From the NCBI GenBank assembly GCA_018814745.1, contig JAHIZC010000185.1, forward strand, positions 1 through 6,103: a stretch of 6,103 nt of DNA, written 5' to 3'. The stretch's first letter is position 1, and every line of letters begins with the position of its first letter. The translations under genes were made by a program, and so were the position numbers. Of the stretch, positions 1 through 5,791 are shown piece after piece. The notes under the pieces were generated by a model, which searched no databases, was not told the DNA's origin, and saw only the letters and a program-made list of their open reading frames with translations. This stretch comes from Candidatus Omnitrophota bacterium (GTDB lineage: Bacteria; Omnitrophota; Gorgyraeia; Gygaellales; Profunditerraquicolaceae).

Positions 1-342
1 ATATCTGGCGTTGAGGCTGCCAGTTGATACCGGCTCCCTGAAGCGTGCTCGCAGGCTCTGTGGCAATTCGGCGGGCGAGAGTTCCCGGGGTGCTGACCCG
101 GCGTCGATAGTCACGGAGATCGCTTGCTCAACAGAACTCTTGCGTAACTCATCTTCTATAAGCTGCCGGTAATTTCTTTCTACCCAATCTTTAAAAAAAC
201 TATCCGGCGCCTCAAGCAGAATGCGGCCCTTGTTATCACTCTTGAGCCTAAGCGGTGCAATCCAGGTTTCAAAGACAGTTTCACCGAGCTTATCTTTTAG
301 ATTGTTTTGTATTTGTTGCCATACGGCAGGCACTCTCGTCAT
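1..342 (-). CDS. dnaA: Chromosomal replication initiator DnaA, N-terminal part (runs off the window)
   Basis: DnaA binds DnaA boxes at oriC, opens the duplex and helps load the DnaB helicase. Only the first 114 codons are here; the frame is open to base 1. Residues about 6-66 match DnaA domain I (self-association and helicase contact): VWQQIQ at 8-12, the conserved FETW at 24-27, then a LEAP segment and FFKDWVERNY at 49-58. Residues about 70-108 form a short, poorly conserved domain II linker. SLNARY at 109-114 is the typical lead-in to the AAA+ domain III, which lies outside the window. The ATG at 342-340 fits the usual domain I start; the upstream TGGA is only a weak ribosome-binding site. 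The gene is divergent from rpmH, the classic origin-junction arrangement. A promoter at 466-493 and DnaA boxes in the leader suggest autoregulation by DnaA. Confidence 0.95.
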   Translation of the reverse strand, partial: MTRVPAVWQQIQNNLKDKLGETVFETWIAPLRLKSDNKGRILLEAPDSFFKDWVERNYRQLIEDELRKSSVEQAISVTIDAGSAPRELSPAELPQSLRARFREPVSTGSLNARY

Positions 343-371
343 AATTCCAGTAAATTAACCCTATTAACAGC

Positions 372-380
372 TTATTCACA
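372..380 (+). promoter_or_regulatory. DnaA box, perfect consensus
   Basis: TTATTCACA matches the 9-mer consensus TTATNCACA exactly. It lies 30 bases upstream of the dnaA start codon, inside the predicted dnaA leader. Its start is 22 bases (about two helical turns) from that of the inverted box at 394-402. Confidence 0.75.
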
Positions 381-393
381 CCTTGGATAAATC

Positions 394-402
394 TGTGGAT
401 AA
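394..402 (-). promoter_or_regulatory. DnaA box, perfect consensus
   Basis: The minus strand reads TTATCCACA, identical to the strong E. coli R1-type box. It is oriented opposite to the box at 372-380. Two weaker candidates flank it: TTATCCAAG (minus strand, 382-390, two mismatches) and TTATTCACT (plus strand, 416-424, one mismatch), giving a cluster of up to four sites in 53 bases. Confidence 0.75.
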
Positions 403-465
403 CTAGGTTACCATATTATTCACTATTGGGCAAGAAAAACATAGTTAAAATATAAGACGCATACT

Positions 466-493
466 ATTATATAATAATTATTGGCCGCGTCAA
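466..493 (-). promoter_or_regulatory. Predicted sigma70-type promoter of dnaA
   Basis: On the minus strand, TTGACG (493-488) is followed by a 16-base spacer and a perfect TATAAT (471-466). Transcription would begin near 459, giving a dnaA leader of about 115 bases that contains the DnaA boxes, so bound DnaA could block early transcription. The -10 lies in the palindrome ATTATATAAT, so a TATAAT also reads on the plus strand, but I see no convincing plus-strand -35 for it. Confidence 0.6.
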
Positions 494-590
494 CAAAAAA
501 GAATTAGTTGCAGGACAAGAAGTTTCATTCCAGATAAAATTTCTTTGGCTTGACGCCGGAAGGTGTATGTGTGAAAATTCCTTTTAAACA

Positions 591-618
591 TTGACTTAAA
601 ATATTTTTGTGTTATAAT
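591..618 (+). promoter_or_regulatory. Predicted strong sigma70-type promoter of the rpmH operon
   Basis: TTGACT at 591-596, a 16-base spacer and a perfect TATAAT at 613-618, preceded by an extended -10 TG at 610-611. Transcription would begin near 625, leaving a leader of about 28 bases. It is placed to drive rpmH, yidD, yidC and the Jag-domain gene as one transcript, with no terminator visible between them. Confidence 0.75.
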
Positions 619-652
619 TACCCTTCATTCATAAATCAGGAGTACTTAAGCG

Positions 653-790
653 ATGAAGAAAAACTTAAAGACACCAACCAATATCGTAGGCAAGCGCAGC
701 CATGGTTTCCGACGGAGAATGGCTACGCGTGCGGGAAGAAAGATACTGGCGCGTAGGAGAAAAAAGGGCAGAAAAATAATAAGCCGTTAA
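653..790 (+). CDS. rpmH: 50S ribosomal protein L34
   Basis: A 45-residue, very basic protein, the normal size for bL34, a small component of the large ribosomal subunit that binds 23S rRNA. The core [20 protein letters not shown] (17-36), followed by KKGRK, is the L34 signature. The N-terminus reads KKNLKTPTN where most families have KRTFQPSN; it is slightly longer and lacks the TxQP motif, but keeps a Pro followed by an S/T-Asn pair. AGGAG at 638-642 lies 10 bases before the ATG and is one of the few clear ribosome-binding sites in the window. The stop codon shares one base with the yidD start (TAATG), so yidD translation is probably coupled. It is the first gene of the operon and divergent from dnaA. 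No rnpA follows, which is unusual. Confidence 0.96.
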   Translation: MKKNLKTPTNIVGKRSHGFRRRMATRAGRKILARRRKKGRKIISR

Positions 791-1005
791 TGCTCGCTAA
801 GATTATTTGTAAGCTCATAAGTATCTATCAGCAAACCCTGAGAATAATCCTCCCCGTTGCTTGCCGGTTTTCGCCCAGCTGTTCGGAGTACACTAAAGAG
901 GCGATCCTAAAATACGGCCTCTTACAAGGCGGGCTTAAGGGGTTAAAGAGAATATTCAGCTGTCATCCTCTCTCCGGGAAAAATGGCTTTGATCCGTTAA
1001 TTTAA
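790..1005 (+). CDS. yidD: Membrane protein insertion efficiency factor YidD
   Basis: A 71-residue protein of the YidD family (DUF37, haemolysin-like), an inner-membrane-associated helper that improves YidC-dependent insertion of membrane proteins. Visible hallmarks are an N-terminal amphipathic/hydrophobic helix (about 3-24), CRFSPSCSEY at 25-34, a YGLLQGGLKGLKRI segment (42-55), CHP at 58-60 and the C-terminal GFDPLI. The three family cysteines are present (25, 31, 58). The ATG overlaps the rpmH stop by one base with no Shine-Dalgarno sequence, so it probably depends on ribosomes finishing rpmH. yidC begins four bases after its stop, the usual yidD-yidC pairing. Most bacteria have rnpA before this gene; here it is absent. 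Confidence 0.94.
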   Translation: MLAKIICKLISIYQQTLRIILPVACRFSPSCSEYTKEAILKYGLLQGGLKGLKRIFSCHPLSGKNGFDPLI

Positions 1006-1009
1006 ATTT

Positions 1010-2527
1010 ATGGAAAAACGACTAGTTATAGCTATTGCTCTATCGTTGTTGATTTTATTAAGTTGGCAGGCTTTAGCGCCAAAACCACAACTTGTTGAGA
1101 AGCAAGAGGTTACAGCTGTATCTCTCCCCCAACAGCAGGCGGCCTCTACACCTGTACCTGCTTTATCAGTTGCAAGCGAAGTTCCCCTCTCCTCATTAAT
1201 AAACTATTCCCGCGAAGAATTTGATTTAGTTTTTGTTGAACCCCAGGCAGCGCTCAAGGAAATACTTTTTAAAGGCTACAAAGATTATATAGTAAAGTTA
1301 CCCTCCGCATTTCTCTTAGAGGATAGTTCTTTAGTCTTTAAAAAAGCGAGCAGCGACTCAAATAGTATTGTTTTTGTCCATTCTGATGAGAATAAAAAGA
1401 TTACCAAAGCTTTTACTTTCTCTAACCAATTGTATAGCATAGTGTTAGATGTTGAAATTGAAAATTTATCGGAAGGTCCTCTGGACTTTGCCTTGCCTAT
1501 GACTTTGGGAGTTTTAGATTTCGCCGCTGACAGGATGATGTCCAGGTATATGAACGCAGCAGTAGGTAGAGAGGGTAAGGTTAAGCAGGTAAACGCCAGT
1601 AAGAGTTCAATCCAGCAAGATATCCGGTTCTTGGCTTTAAGGGAGAGATATTTTACCGCGATCATTGAACCGGAAGATGGGAAGCAATTTGGCGTCATCA
1701 CCAAGCTGGATTCTCAATCAAGCCAAATTGGGCTATCACCGATTGAGGCCAGGCTACAGTCCGGAGAAGCGTTTAGTAGGAAATTCTATATCTATTTGGG
1801 GCCACAAGATTTAAAATTGTTAAATAGCGTTAATCCCGAATGGGCGGGAGTGGTTAATTATGGCTTTTTTGATTTTATTTCACAGATCCTGTTGCAACTA
1901 CTGGGTTTCCTACATAGTGTAGTGCACAACTGGGGTTTGGCAATTGTAATCTTAAGCTTAATTATTTATGCTTTTCTTTATCCGCTATCCTTAAAACAAA
2001 TGCGCTCCATGAAGGAGATGCAGGCATTACAGCCGCACATTGAGGAGCTGCGCAAACTTCATAAGGATAACCCGCAGAAATTAAATAAAGAGATCATGGA
2101 GCTGTACCGTGAGCACAAGGTTAATCCTTTGGGCGGATGTTTGCCGCTATTGCTGCAGATGCCGATATTCATATCTTTGTATCAGGCTTTAATGCGCTCT
2201 GTAGTGTTGCGAGGAGCTAGCTTCTTATGGATCAAGGACTTATCAGGACCGGACCGCTTATTTGTCCTGCCAAATGCATTACCGATAATCGGCAATGAGA
2301 TCAACCTATTACCGGTAGTTATGGGTATTGGTATGTTCTTTCAGCAAAGAATGACTATGGCTACTTCAGCTAGCGGATCTGCTGAACAGCAGAAATTTAT
2401 GATGATCTTCTTACCGATCATCTTTACCTTTATTTTTTATCATATGCCAGCTGGTTTAGTGTTATATTGGTTTATTAACAGTACGCTGATGCTGGTCAAC
2501 CAAATCCGTATTAAGCAGCAGAAATGA
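1010..2527 (+). CDS. yidC: Membrane protein insertase YidC (Oxa1 family, Gram-negative form)
   Basis: YidC inserts and folds inner-membrane proteins, alone or with SecYEG. The 505 residues show an N-terminal membrane anchor (about 4-24), a large periplasmic P1-type domain (about 55-275), then the conserved insertase core: a transmembrane helix (about 306-323), a charged cytoplasmic helical hairpin (329-370), VNPLGGCLPLLLQMPIF (371-387), a loop with LWIKDLSGPDRLF (406-418), a helix near 433-447, and closing helices (463-497) with PAGLVLYWFINS at 480-491. Size and layout fit Gram-negative YidC (about 540-560 residues), slightly short. Aligned without gaps to E. coli YidC, the groove arginine (R366 there) corresponds to Tyr320. 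The start has no Shine-Dalgarno sequence and lies four bases after yidD. The stop overlaps the next gene as ATGA. Confidence 0.97.
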   Translation: MEKRLVIAIALSLLILLSWQALAPKPQLVEKQEVTAVSLPQQQAASTPVPALSVASEVPLSSLINYSREEFDLVFVEPQAALKEILFKGYKDYIVKLPSAFLLEDSSLVFKKASSDSNSIVFVHSDENKKITKAFTFSNQLYSIVLDVEIENLSEGPLDFALPMTLGVLDFAADRMMSRYMNAAVGREGKVKQVNASKSSIQQDIRFLALRERYFTAIIEPEDGKQFGVITKLDSQSSQIGLSPIEARLQSGEAFSRKFYIYLGPQDLKLLNSVNPEWAGVVNYGFFDFISQILLQLLGFLHSVVHNWGLAIVILSLIIYAFLYPLSLKQMRSMKEMQALQPHIEELRKLHKDNPQKLNKEIMELYREHKVNPLGGCLPLLLQMPIFISLYQALMRSVVLRGASFLWIKDLSGPDRLFVLPNALPIIGNEINLLPVVMGIGMFFQQRMTMATSASGSAEQQKFMMIFLPIIFTFIFYHMPAGLVLYWFINSTLMLVNQIRIKQQK

Positions 2528-2727
2528 GAGATAGAGACAGTATAACCTGTATTGAGATAGAGGGCAACACAGTTGAGGAGGCAATAAAGAAGGCTCTTAG
2601 GGAGCTAAAGGTTCCTCGCGAAGAGGCAAAGATCGAAGTTCTCGCCGAGGAAGTGCGGGGTTTATTCGGTATGGCGGGTGAGAAACCAGCCAGGGTTAGA
2701 GTCAGCATAAATAATATTAAAAAATAG
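2524..2727 (+). CDS. Jag N-terminal-domain protein (short; lacks KH and R3H domains)
   Basis: A 67-residue protein matching only the N-terminal domain of Jag/KhpB (SpoIIIJ-associated protein, also called EloR). Visible are IEIEGNTVEEAIKKALRELKV (11-31), with the typical GxTVEEAxxxAL helix, then a KIEVLAEEVRGLFGMAGEKPARVRV stretch (36-60) like the family's VEVLEEGKKGFLGLGSKPARVRV. Full-length Jag is about 200 residues or more and continues into RNA-binding KH and R3H domains; here the frame stops at once and the following 85 bases cannot encode them. It overlaps the yidC stop by four bases (ATGA) with no Shine-Dalgarno sequence, so it is translationally coupled. The yidC-jag neighbourhood supports the identification. 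The function of the isolated domain is unknown; a YidC-linked role is inference. Confidence 0.82.
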   Translation: MRDRDSITCIEIEGNTVEEAIKKALRELKVPREEAKIEVLAEEVRGLFGMAGEKPARVRVSINNIKK

Positions 2728-2755
2728 TTGACAAACCTATAAAATTTTAGATAAT
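2728..2755 (+). promoter_or_regulatory. Predicted sigma70-type promoter for the parAB operon
   Basis: A perfect -35 TTGACA (2728-2733) starts at the base after the preceding stop codon. A 16-base spacer leads to GATAAT (2750-2755), five of six to consensus. Transcription would begin near 2762, so the inverted repeat at 2771-2794 would sit at the very start of the parA leader. A second -10-like TATAAA at 2802-2807, five bases before the parA ATG, has no -35 partner. Confidence 0.55.
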
Positions 2756-2770
2756 AGTATTAAGCCTAAA

Positions 2771-2794
2771 GGAAGTTTCCGCGTGGAAACTTCC
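2771..2794 (+). repeat. Perfect 10-bp inverted repeat, parS-like, upstream of parA
   Basis: GGAAGTTTCC (2771-2780), loop GCGT, GGAAACTTCC (2785-2794): a perfect 10-bp stem with a four-base loop. It is not followed by a T-run, so it is a poor intrinsic terminator. Aligned on its centre, TTCCGCGTGGAA (2777-2788 by the inner arms) matches 11 of 12 core bases of the Pseudomonas-type parS TTCCACGTGGAA, while the outer bases differ. Position directly before parA favours a ParB-binding site. A leader hairpin or operator are alternatives. Confidence 0.5.
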
Positions 2795-2812
2795 CTAACT
2801 TTATAAATACCA

Positions 2813-3592
2813 ATGGGTAAAATTATCGCTATCTGTAATCAGAAGGGCGGGACGGGTAAAACCACCTCTGCGATTAACATATCCACCTACCTATCATTAG
2901 CCGGTAAAAAGGTCATGTTGATCGATCTGGACCCCCAGGCTAACACTACTAGCGGCATAGGCATTAATAAGCATAATGTCCAAAGGAGCACTTATCATGT
3001 TCTCCTGGAAGAGGCAGAGCTCAAGGACATTTTGCACCCTACGGCAATACCTAATTTGATGCTTGCTCCGTCCAATCTGGACCTCACTGGCGCTGAAGTA
3101 GAGCTAGTTGGTGCCCTGGGCAGGGAGCACAGATTAAAAAGAGCTCTAGATAAAGAAAGGGATAATTTTGATTATCTAATTATTGATTCTCCCCCGTCGC
3201 TGGGCTTATTAACGATTAATGCCTTAGATGCTGCAAATTCCGTGTTGATCCCTGTCCAATGTGAATATTACGCCCTGGAAGGGTTAACACAACTCAATAA
3301 CACCATTAAGCTTGTGAAAGAAAACCTTAATCCTGATTTAGTGATCGAAGGTGTCCTGCTTACTATGGCTGACTTCCGGACCAATCTTACAAAAGAGGTA
3401 ATTCAGGAAGCTAGAAATTATTTTAAGGAGAAGGTTTTTAATACAGTCATTCCCAGAAGCATTCGATTAACAGAGTCTCCCAGTTTTGGGAAGCCTGTTG
3501 CATTGTATGACAAAGTTTCGGTGGGGGCTCTGAAATACGAAGAATTAACCAAGGAGCTCTTGGGTAATGCTTTGATCAGTCCCACATTATAA
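2813..3592 (+). CDS. parA: Chromosome-partitioning ATPase ParA (Soj)
   Basis: ParA binds ATP, dimerises on nucleoid DNA and is released by ParB-stimulated hydrolysis, which moves ParB-parS complexes (the origin) apart. The 259 residues are full length for chromosomal Soj/ParA (about 250-265) and lack the N-terminal helix-turn-helix of plasmid type Ia ParA. Visible motifs: deviant Walker A KGGTGKTT (11-18) with signature Lys11 and Lys16; LIDLDPQAN (36-44) with the switch Asp40; Walker B IIDSPPS (123-129). R189 and R218 match in position the DNA-contact arginines described for B. subtilis Soj. The ATG has no Shine-Dalgarno sequence; the leader holds a parS-like palindrome and possibly a -10 close enough for a nearly leaderless transcript. 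parB follows after 11-14 bases. Confidence 0.96.
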   Translation: MGKIIAICNQKGGTGKTTSAINISTYLSLAGKKVMLIDLDPQANTTSGIGINKHNVQRSTYHVLLEEAELKDILHPTAIPNLMLAPSNLDLTGAEVELVGALGREHRLKRALDKERDNFDYLIIDSPPSLGLLTINALDAANSVLIPVQCEYYALEGLTQLNNTIKLVKENLNPDLVIEGVLLTMADFRTNLTKEVIQEARNYFKEKVFNTVIPRSIRLTESPSFGKPVALYDKVSVGALKYEELTKELLGNALISPTL

Positions 3593-3606
3593 GAAGGAGA
3601 AGTGTG

Positions 3607-4449
3607 ATGGAAAGAAAAGCCCTAGGCAAAGGAATAAGCGCACTCATACCAGAGAGGGAGGTTGGCCGAAAAGATGAGATCATTTATGTCCAATCTGACA
3701 GAATTAAGCCAAATCCATTCCAGCCGCGCGAAGACTTTGATGATCAGCATATTCAAGAGCTGGCTCAGTCAATAAAAGAGAAGGGAATCATTCAGCCGTT
3801 ACTTGTGAGGCGCAAAGGGGACAACTTTGAATTAATTGCCGGAGAGCGACGGTTACGTGCTTCTAAGTTGTTGAACCTCAATGAGTTACCAATACTTGTT
3901 AAGGATGTCCAAGATCAGGATTCATTGCAGTTAGCTTTGATTGAGAATATCCAGAGGCAGGAACTCAATGCCATAGAAGAGGCGCACGCCTACAGATACC
4001 TGATTGAGAAGTTCCAGGTTACGCAGGAGAAGATAAGCGTGGTTTTGGGGAAGTCTAAGGTATCTGTCTCTAATATATTGCGTTTGTTGAAATTGCCTCA
4101 GGAAATCCAGGATGAAATTAAGAAAGGACGCATCTCCTTTGCGCATGGCAGGGCATTATTAGAGCTGCCGGATTCGGCTTTGCAGCGCAGCTTAGCCCAG
4201 GCGATAATCAGTAAGGGGCTTTCAGTCAGAGAGTTGGAGAATTTGATTAAGTCGCGCCGGTCCAAAGGAGCAAAGCAACGGATGAGGCCATCGAGCAGCG
4301 AACCTTACATTAAAGTTTTAGAGGATCAACTGCAGCATGCCCTAGCGACCAAGGCGAGAATTACAAAAAATAAAAAACGCGGGTACATCACAATTGAATT
4401 CTATTCTGATGAAGACTTAAACAGGATCGTAAATTCGATAAAGAGGTAA
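3607..4449 (+). CDS. parB: Chromosome-partitioning protein ParB (Spo0J), CTP-dependent clamp
   Basis: ParB loads at parS, spreads as a CTP-bound sliding clamp and stimulates ParA. In the 280-residue product, LGKGISALIP (6-15) is the N-terminal ParA-contact motif. The CTP-binding domain follows with NPFQPR (36-41), GERR (79-82) and ENIQR (113-117). A helix-turn-helix for parS lies around 138-161 (TQEKISVVLGKSKVSVSN), with FAHGRALLEL at 178-187. A basic, low-complexity linker (about 216-232) precedes the C-terminal dimerisation domain ending near 280. I chose the ATG at 3607 because AAGGAG at 3594-3599 is seven bases away; an in-frame GTG at 3604 would add one residue but sits too close. Cotranscribed with parA. 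ndk starts three bases after its stop. Confidence 0.95.
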   Translation: MERKALGKGISALIPEREVGRKDEIIYVQSDRIKPNPFQPREDFDDQHIQELAQSIKEKGIIQPLLVRRKGDNFELIAGERRLRASKLLNLNELPILVKDVQDQDSLQLALIENIQRQELNAIEEAHAYRYLIEKFQVTQEKISVVLGKSKVSVSNILRLLKLPQEIQDEIKKGRISFAHGRALLELPDSALQRSLAQAIISKGLSVRELENLIKSRRSKGAKQRMRPSSSEPYIKVLEDQLQHALATKARITKNKKRGYITIEFYSDEDLNRIVNSIKR

Positions 4450-4452
4450 AAA

Positions 4453-4959
4453 ATGGACAATGAAGCCGTTTTAATACTGATTAAGCCCGACGGGCTGAAA
4501 AAATCTTTAACCGGCAATATCTTAACTCGTCTATCGGAGACTAAACTTGAGATCGTAGCTGCAAAGATGGTGCGCGTCTCCGAAGAGCTGGCCCATGAAC
4601 ATTATAAGCAGTTAAAGCAGGAGCCTTTTTTTAAGGATTTGATACAATATATCCGCGGTGAGTATCATGATCGCCGCAAGGTCATGGCGTTGGTCTATTG
4701 GGGAGAGCAGGCGCTACAAAGATGCAGAGAGTTAGCCGGTGCTACAAATCCTGAGAAGGCAGAGTCTACCTCGATCAGGGGTTCTTACGGCAGGATCACA
4801 ACATTAGGAGTATACGAAAACGTGATTCATGTCTCCTCTGATAGAAAGGAAGCCGAGAGAGAGATCAAGCTTTGGTTTTGCCCTGAGGAGATTATAGTTA
4901 ACTTGTTTTCTACTAAGGAAGTCGAAGAAAAAGCCGCTAAAAAGAGGGTCTGGGCATAA
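4453..4959 (+). CDS. ndk: Nucleoside diphosphate kinase, long form
   Basis: Ndk transfers the gamma-phosphate of ATP to nucleoside diphosphates through a phosphohistidine, supplying GTP, CTP, UTP and dNTPs. Recognisable parts are LILIKPDGL (7-15), the helix with EHYKQL and FFKDL (49-63), RELAGATNP (92-100), SIRGSYG (107-113) and YENVIHVSSD (121-130), where His126 is the catalytic histidine, followed by AEREIKLWF (134-142). At 168 residues it exceeds the usual 135-150. The extra length is about five residues (RGEYHDRRK region, 68-76), about four before the histidine segment, and a charged C-terminal tail. The signature normally reads NxxH[GA]SD; here it is NVIHVSSD. AGAGG at 4442-4446 is a good ribosome-binding site at the end of parB. 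Gmk two genes downstream supplies its GDP substrate. Confidence 0.9.
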   Translation: MDNEAVLILIKPDGLKKSLTGNILTRLSETKLEIVAAKMVRVSEELAHEHYKQLKQEPFFKDLIQYIRGEYHDRRKVMALVYWGEQALQRCRELAGATNPEKAESTSIRGSYGRITTLGVYENVIHVSSDRKEAEREIKLWFCPEEIIVNLFSTKEVEEKAAKKRVWA

Positions 4960-4964
4960 TTTCT

Positions 4965-5789
4965 ATGAAGAGCATGACTGGTTTCGGAAGCATGGAAGCT
5001 GCTGTCGCCCCCATCGGTAAAATTTGCGTTGAACTACGCAGCACCAACCATAAATTTTTGGAGACGGTATTTCATCTGCCGGAGGGGCTGTTGTCCTTAG
5101 AGGATAAGATTAAGAGAGGTGTTGCCTCCAAGATCAAACGCGGGCGGGTCGTCTGCGTAGTGACTATCGTAGGTACACATTTATCCTCCGGCTTTATTAA
5201 CCAACCGCTACTTGGAAACTACGTCCGGATGTTAAAAAAGATAAAGAAGCAATTGCGCATCAACGATGAGATCAGTATCAATACTTTGATGCATCTACCG
5301 GGAGTTCTCTCTGTGAGAGAGAGTAAAATGTCGTATCTTCGGATTTGGCCTAAGCTGAGGATATTATTGAATGCTGCGTTGGTTGAGTTAGTGAAAGCTC
5401 GCCAGAAAGAGGGTAAGGCTATTGGCGGCTATTTGAGGAAGAGGGTTGAGATTCAGAATCAGAGCCTGGAGGCGATCAAAGCAAGATTCAAAAAGGTAAT
5501 CAAGGAGAAGTTGCAACTGATTAACATTGATGAGGAGCGGGCGAGTTTTCTTAAGGATGCGGATATCACTGAAGAGATAGAGAGGCTTGGTTTCCACATC
5601 AAAAATTTCAAAAATAAGCTCGCCAAAAGCGGCCCCATCGGAAAGGAATTAGATTTTATCGCCCAGGAGATGCAGAGGGAGGCGAATACATTAGGGGCTA
5701 AGTCGATTGATACTAAGATTTCCGCCAGGGCGATACTGATAAAGAGCCAGATTGAAAAGATACGCGAGCAGGTTCAGAATATAGAGTAA
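4965..5789 (+). CDS. yicC: YicC/YloC family endoribonuclease
   Basis: Members of this family (E. coli YicC, B. subtilis YloC) are reported to be endoribonucleases acting in RNA turnover. The 274 residues are near the usual 285-295. The N-terminus KSMTGFG (2-8), then VELRSTNHKFLE (22-33), is the YicC_N hallmark. The C-terminal DUF1732 region is intact: DADITEEIERLGFHIKNF (198-215), GPIGKELDFIAQEMQREANT (223-242), GAKSID (244-249) and the closing EKIREQVQNIE (264-274). The middle (about 75-190) is less conserved, with long helices. The ATG at 4965 gives the family-typical two or three residues before MTGFG; no clear Shine-Dalgarno sequence precedes it. It lies five bases after ndk, and gmk begins two bases after its stop. 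The yicC-gmk pair is widely conserved. Confidence 0.94.
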   Translation: MKSMTGFGSMEAAVAPIGKICVELRSTNHKFLETVFHLPEGLLSLEDKIKRGVASKIKRGRVVCVVTIVGTHLSSGFINQPLLGNYVRMLKKIKKQLRINDEISINTLMHLPGVLSVRESKMSYLRIWPKLRILLNAALVELVKARQKEGKAIGGYLRKRVEIQNQSLEAIKARFKKVIKEKLQLINIDEERASFLKDADITEEIERLGFHIKNFKNKLAKSGPIGKELDFIAQEMQREANTLGAKSIDTKISARAILIKSQIEKIREQVQNIE

Positions 5790-5791
5790 AG

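Larger units (their letters stand above)
361..494. other. Probable oriC / dnaA control region
   Basis: The spacer between divergent dnaA and rpmH (343-652) has no credible gene. Its dnaA-proximal half has two perfect DnaA boxes, two weaker ones and an AT-rich stretch at about 441-482, containing the palindrome ATTATATAAT at 466-475. Boxes beside AT-rich DNA, next to dnaA and rpmH, are the usual form of a bacterial origin. The AT-rich stretch also contains the dnaA promoter, so it could be an unwinding element, a promoter or both. From 495 to about 580 I see nothing recognisable. Confidence 0.6.

Noticed and set aside
279..292. A parS half-site-like GTTTCAC inside dnaA
   Set aside because: Only the left half matches; the right half (CGAGC) does not, and the bases are explained by dnaA codons.
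550..578. A second rpmH promoter, TTGACG with a 17-base spacer to GAAAAT
   Set aside because: The -10 matches only four of six bases and a far better extended -10 promoter lies just downstream at 591-618.
1285..1704. A 139-codon open frame on the minus strand inside yidC
   Set aside because: It lies wholly opposite the well-supported yidC periplasmic domain, has no recognisable motif, and is best explained as a shadow frame.
2511..2708. A 65-codon minus-strand frame opposite the Jag_N gene
   Set aside because: The plus-strand frame has clear Jag_N motifs and ATGA coupling to yidC; the antisense product is Ser/Ala/Leu-rich with no family resemblance.
2771..2800. Inverted repeat read as a rho-independent terminator of the rpmH-yidC operon
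   Set aside because: The stem is strong but is followed by CTAACTTTATAAAT, not a T-run, and it lies downstream of a promoter pointing into parA.
3931..4146. A minus-strand frame inside parB
   Set aside because: It overlaps the conserved CTP-binding and helix-turn-helix segments of parB and shows no promoter, start site or motif of its own.
4816..4831. A parS-like ACGTGATTCA in ndk
   Set aside because: Only about half of the 16 consensus positions match and there is no dyad symmetry.
5388..5597. A minus-strand frame inside yicC
   Set aside because: Shadow of the yicC helical region, with no supporting signal.
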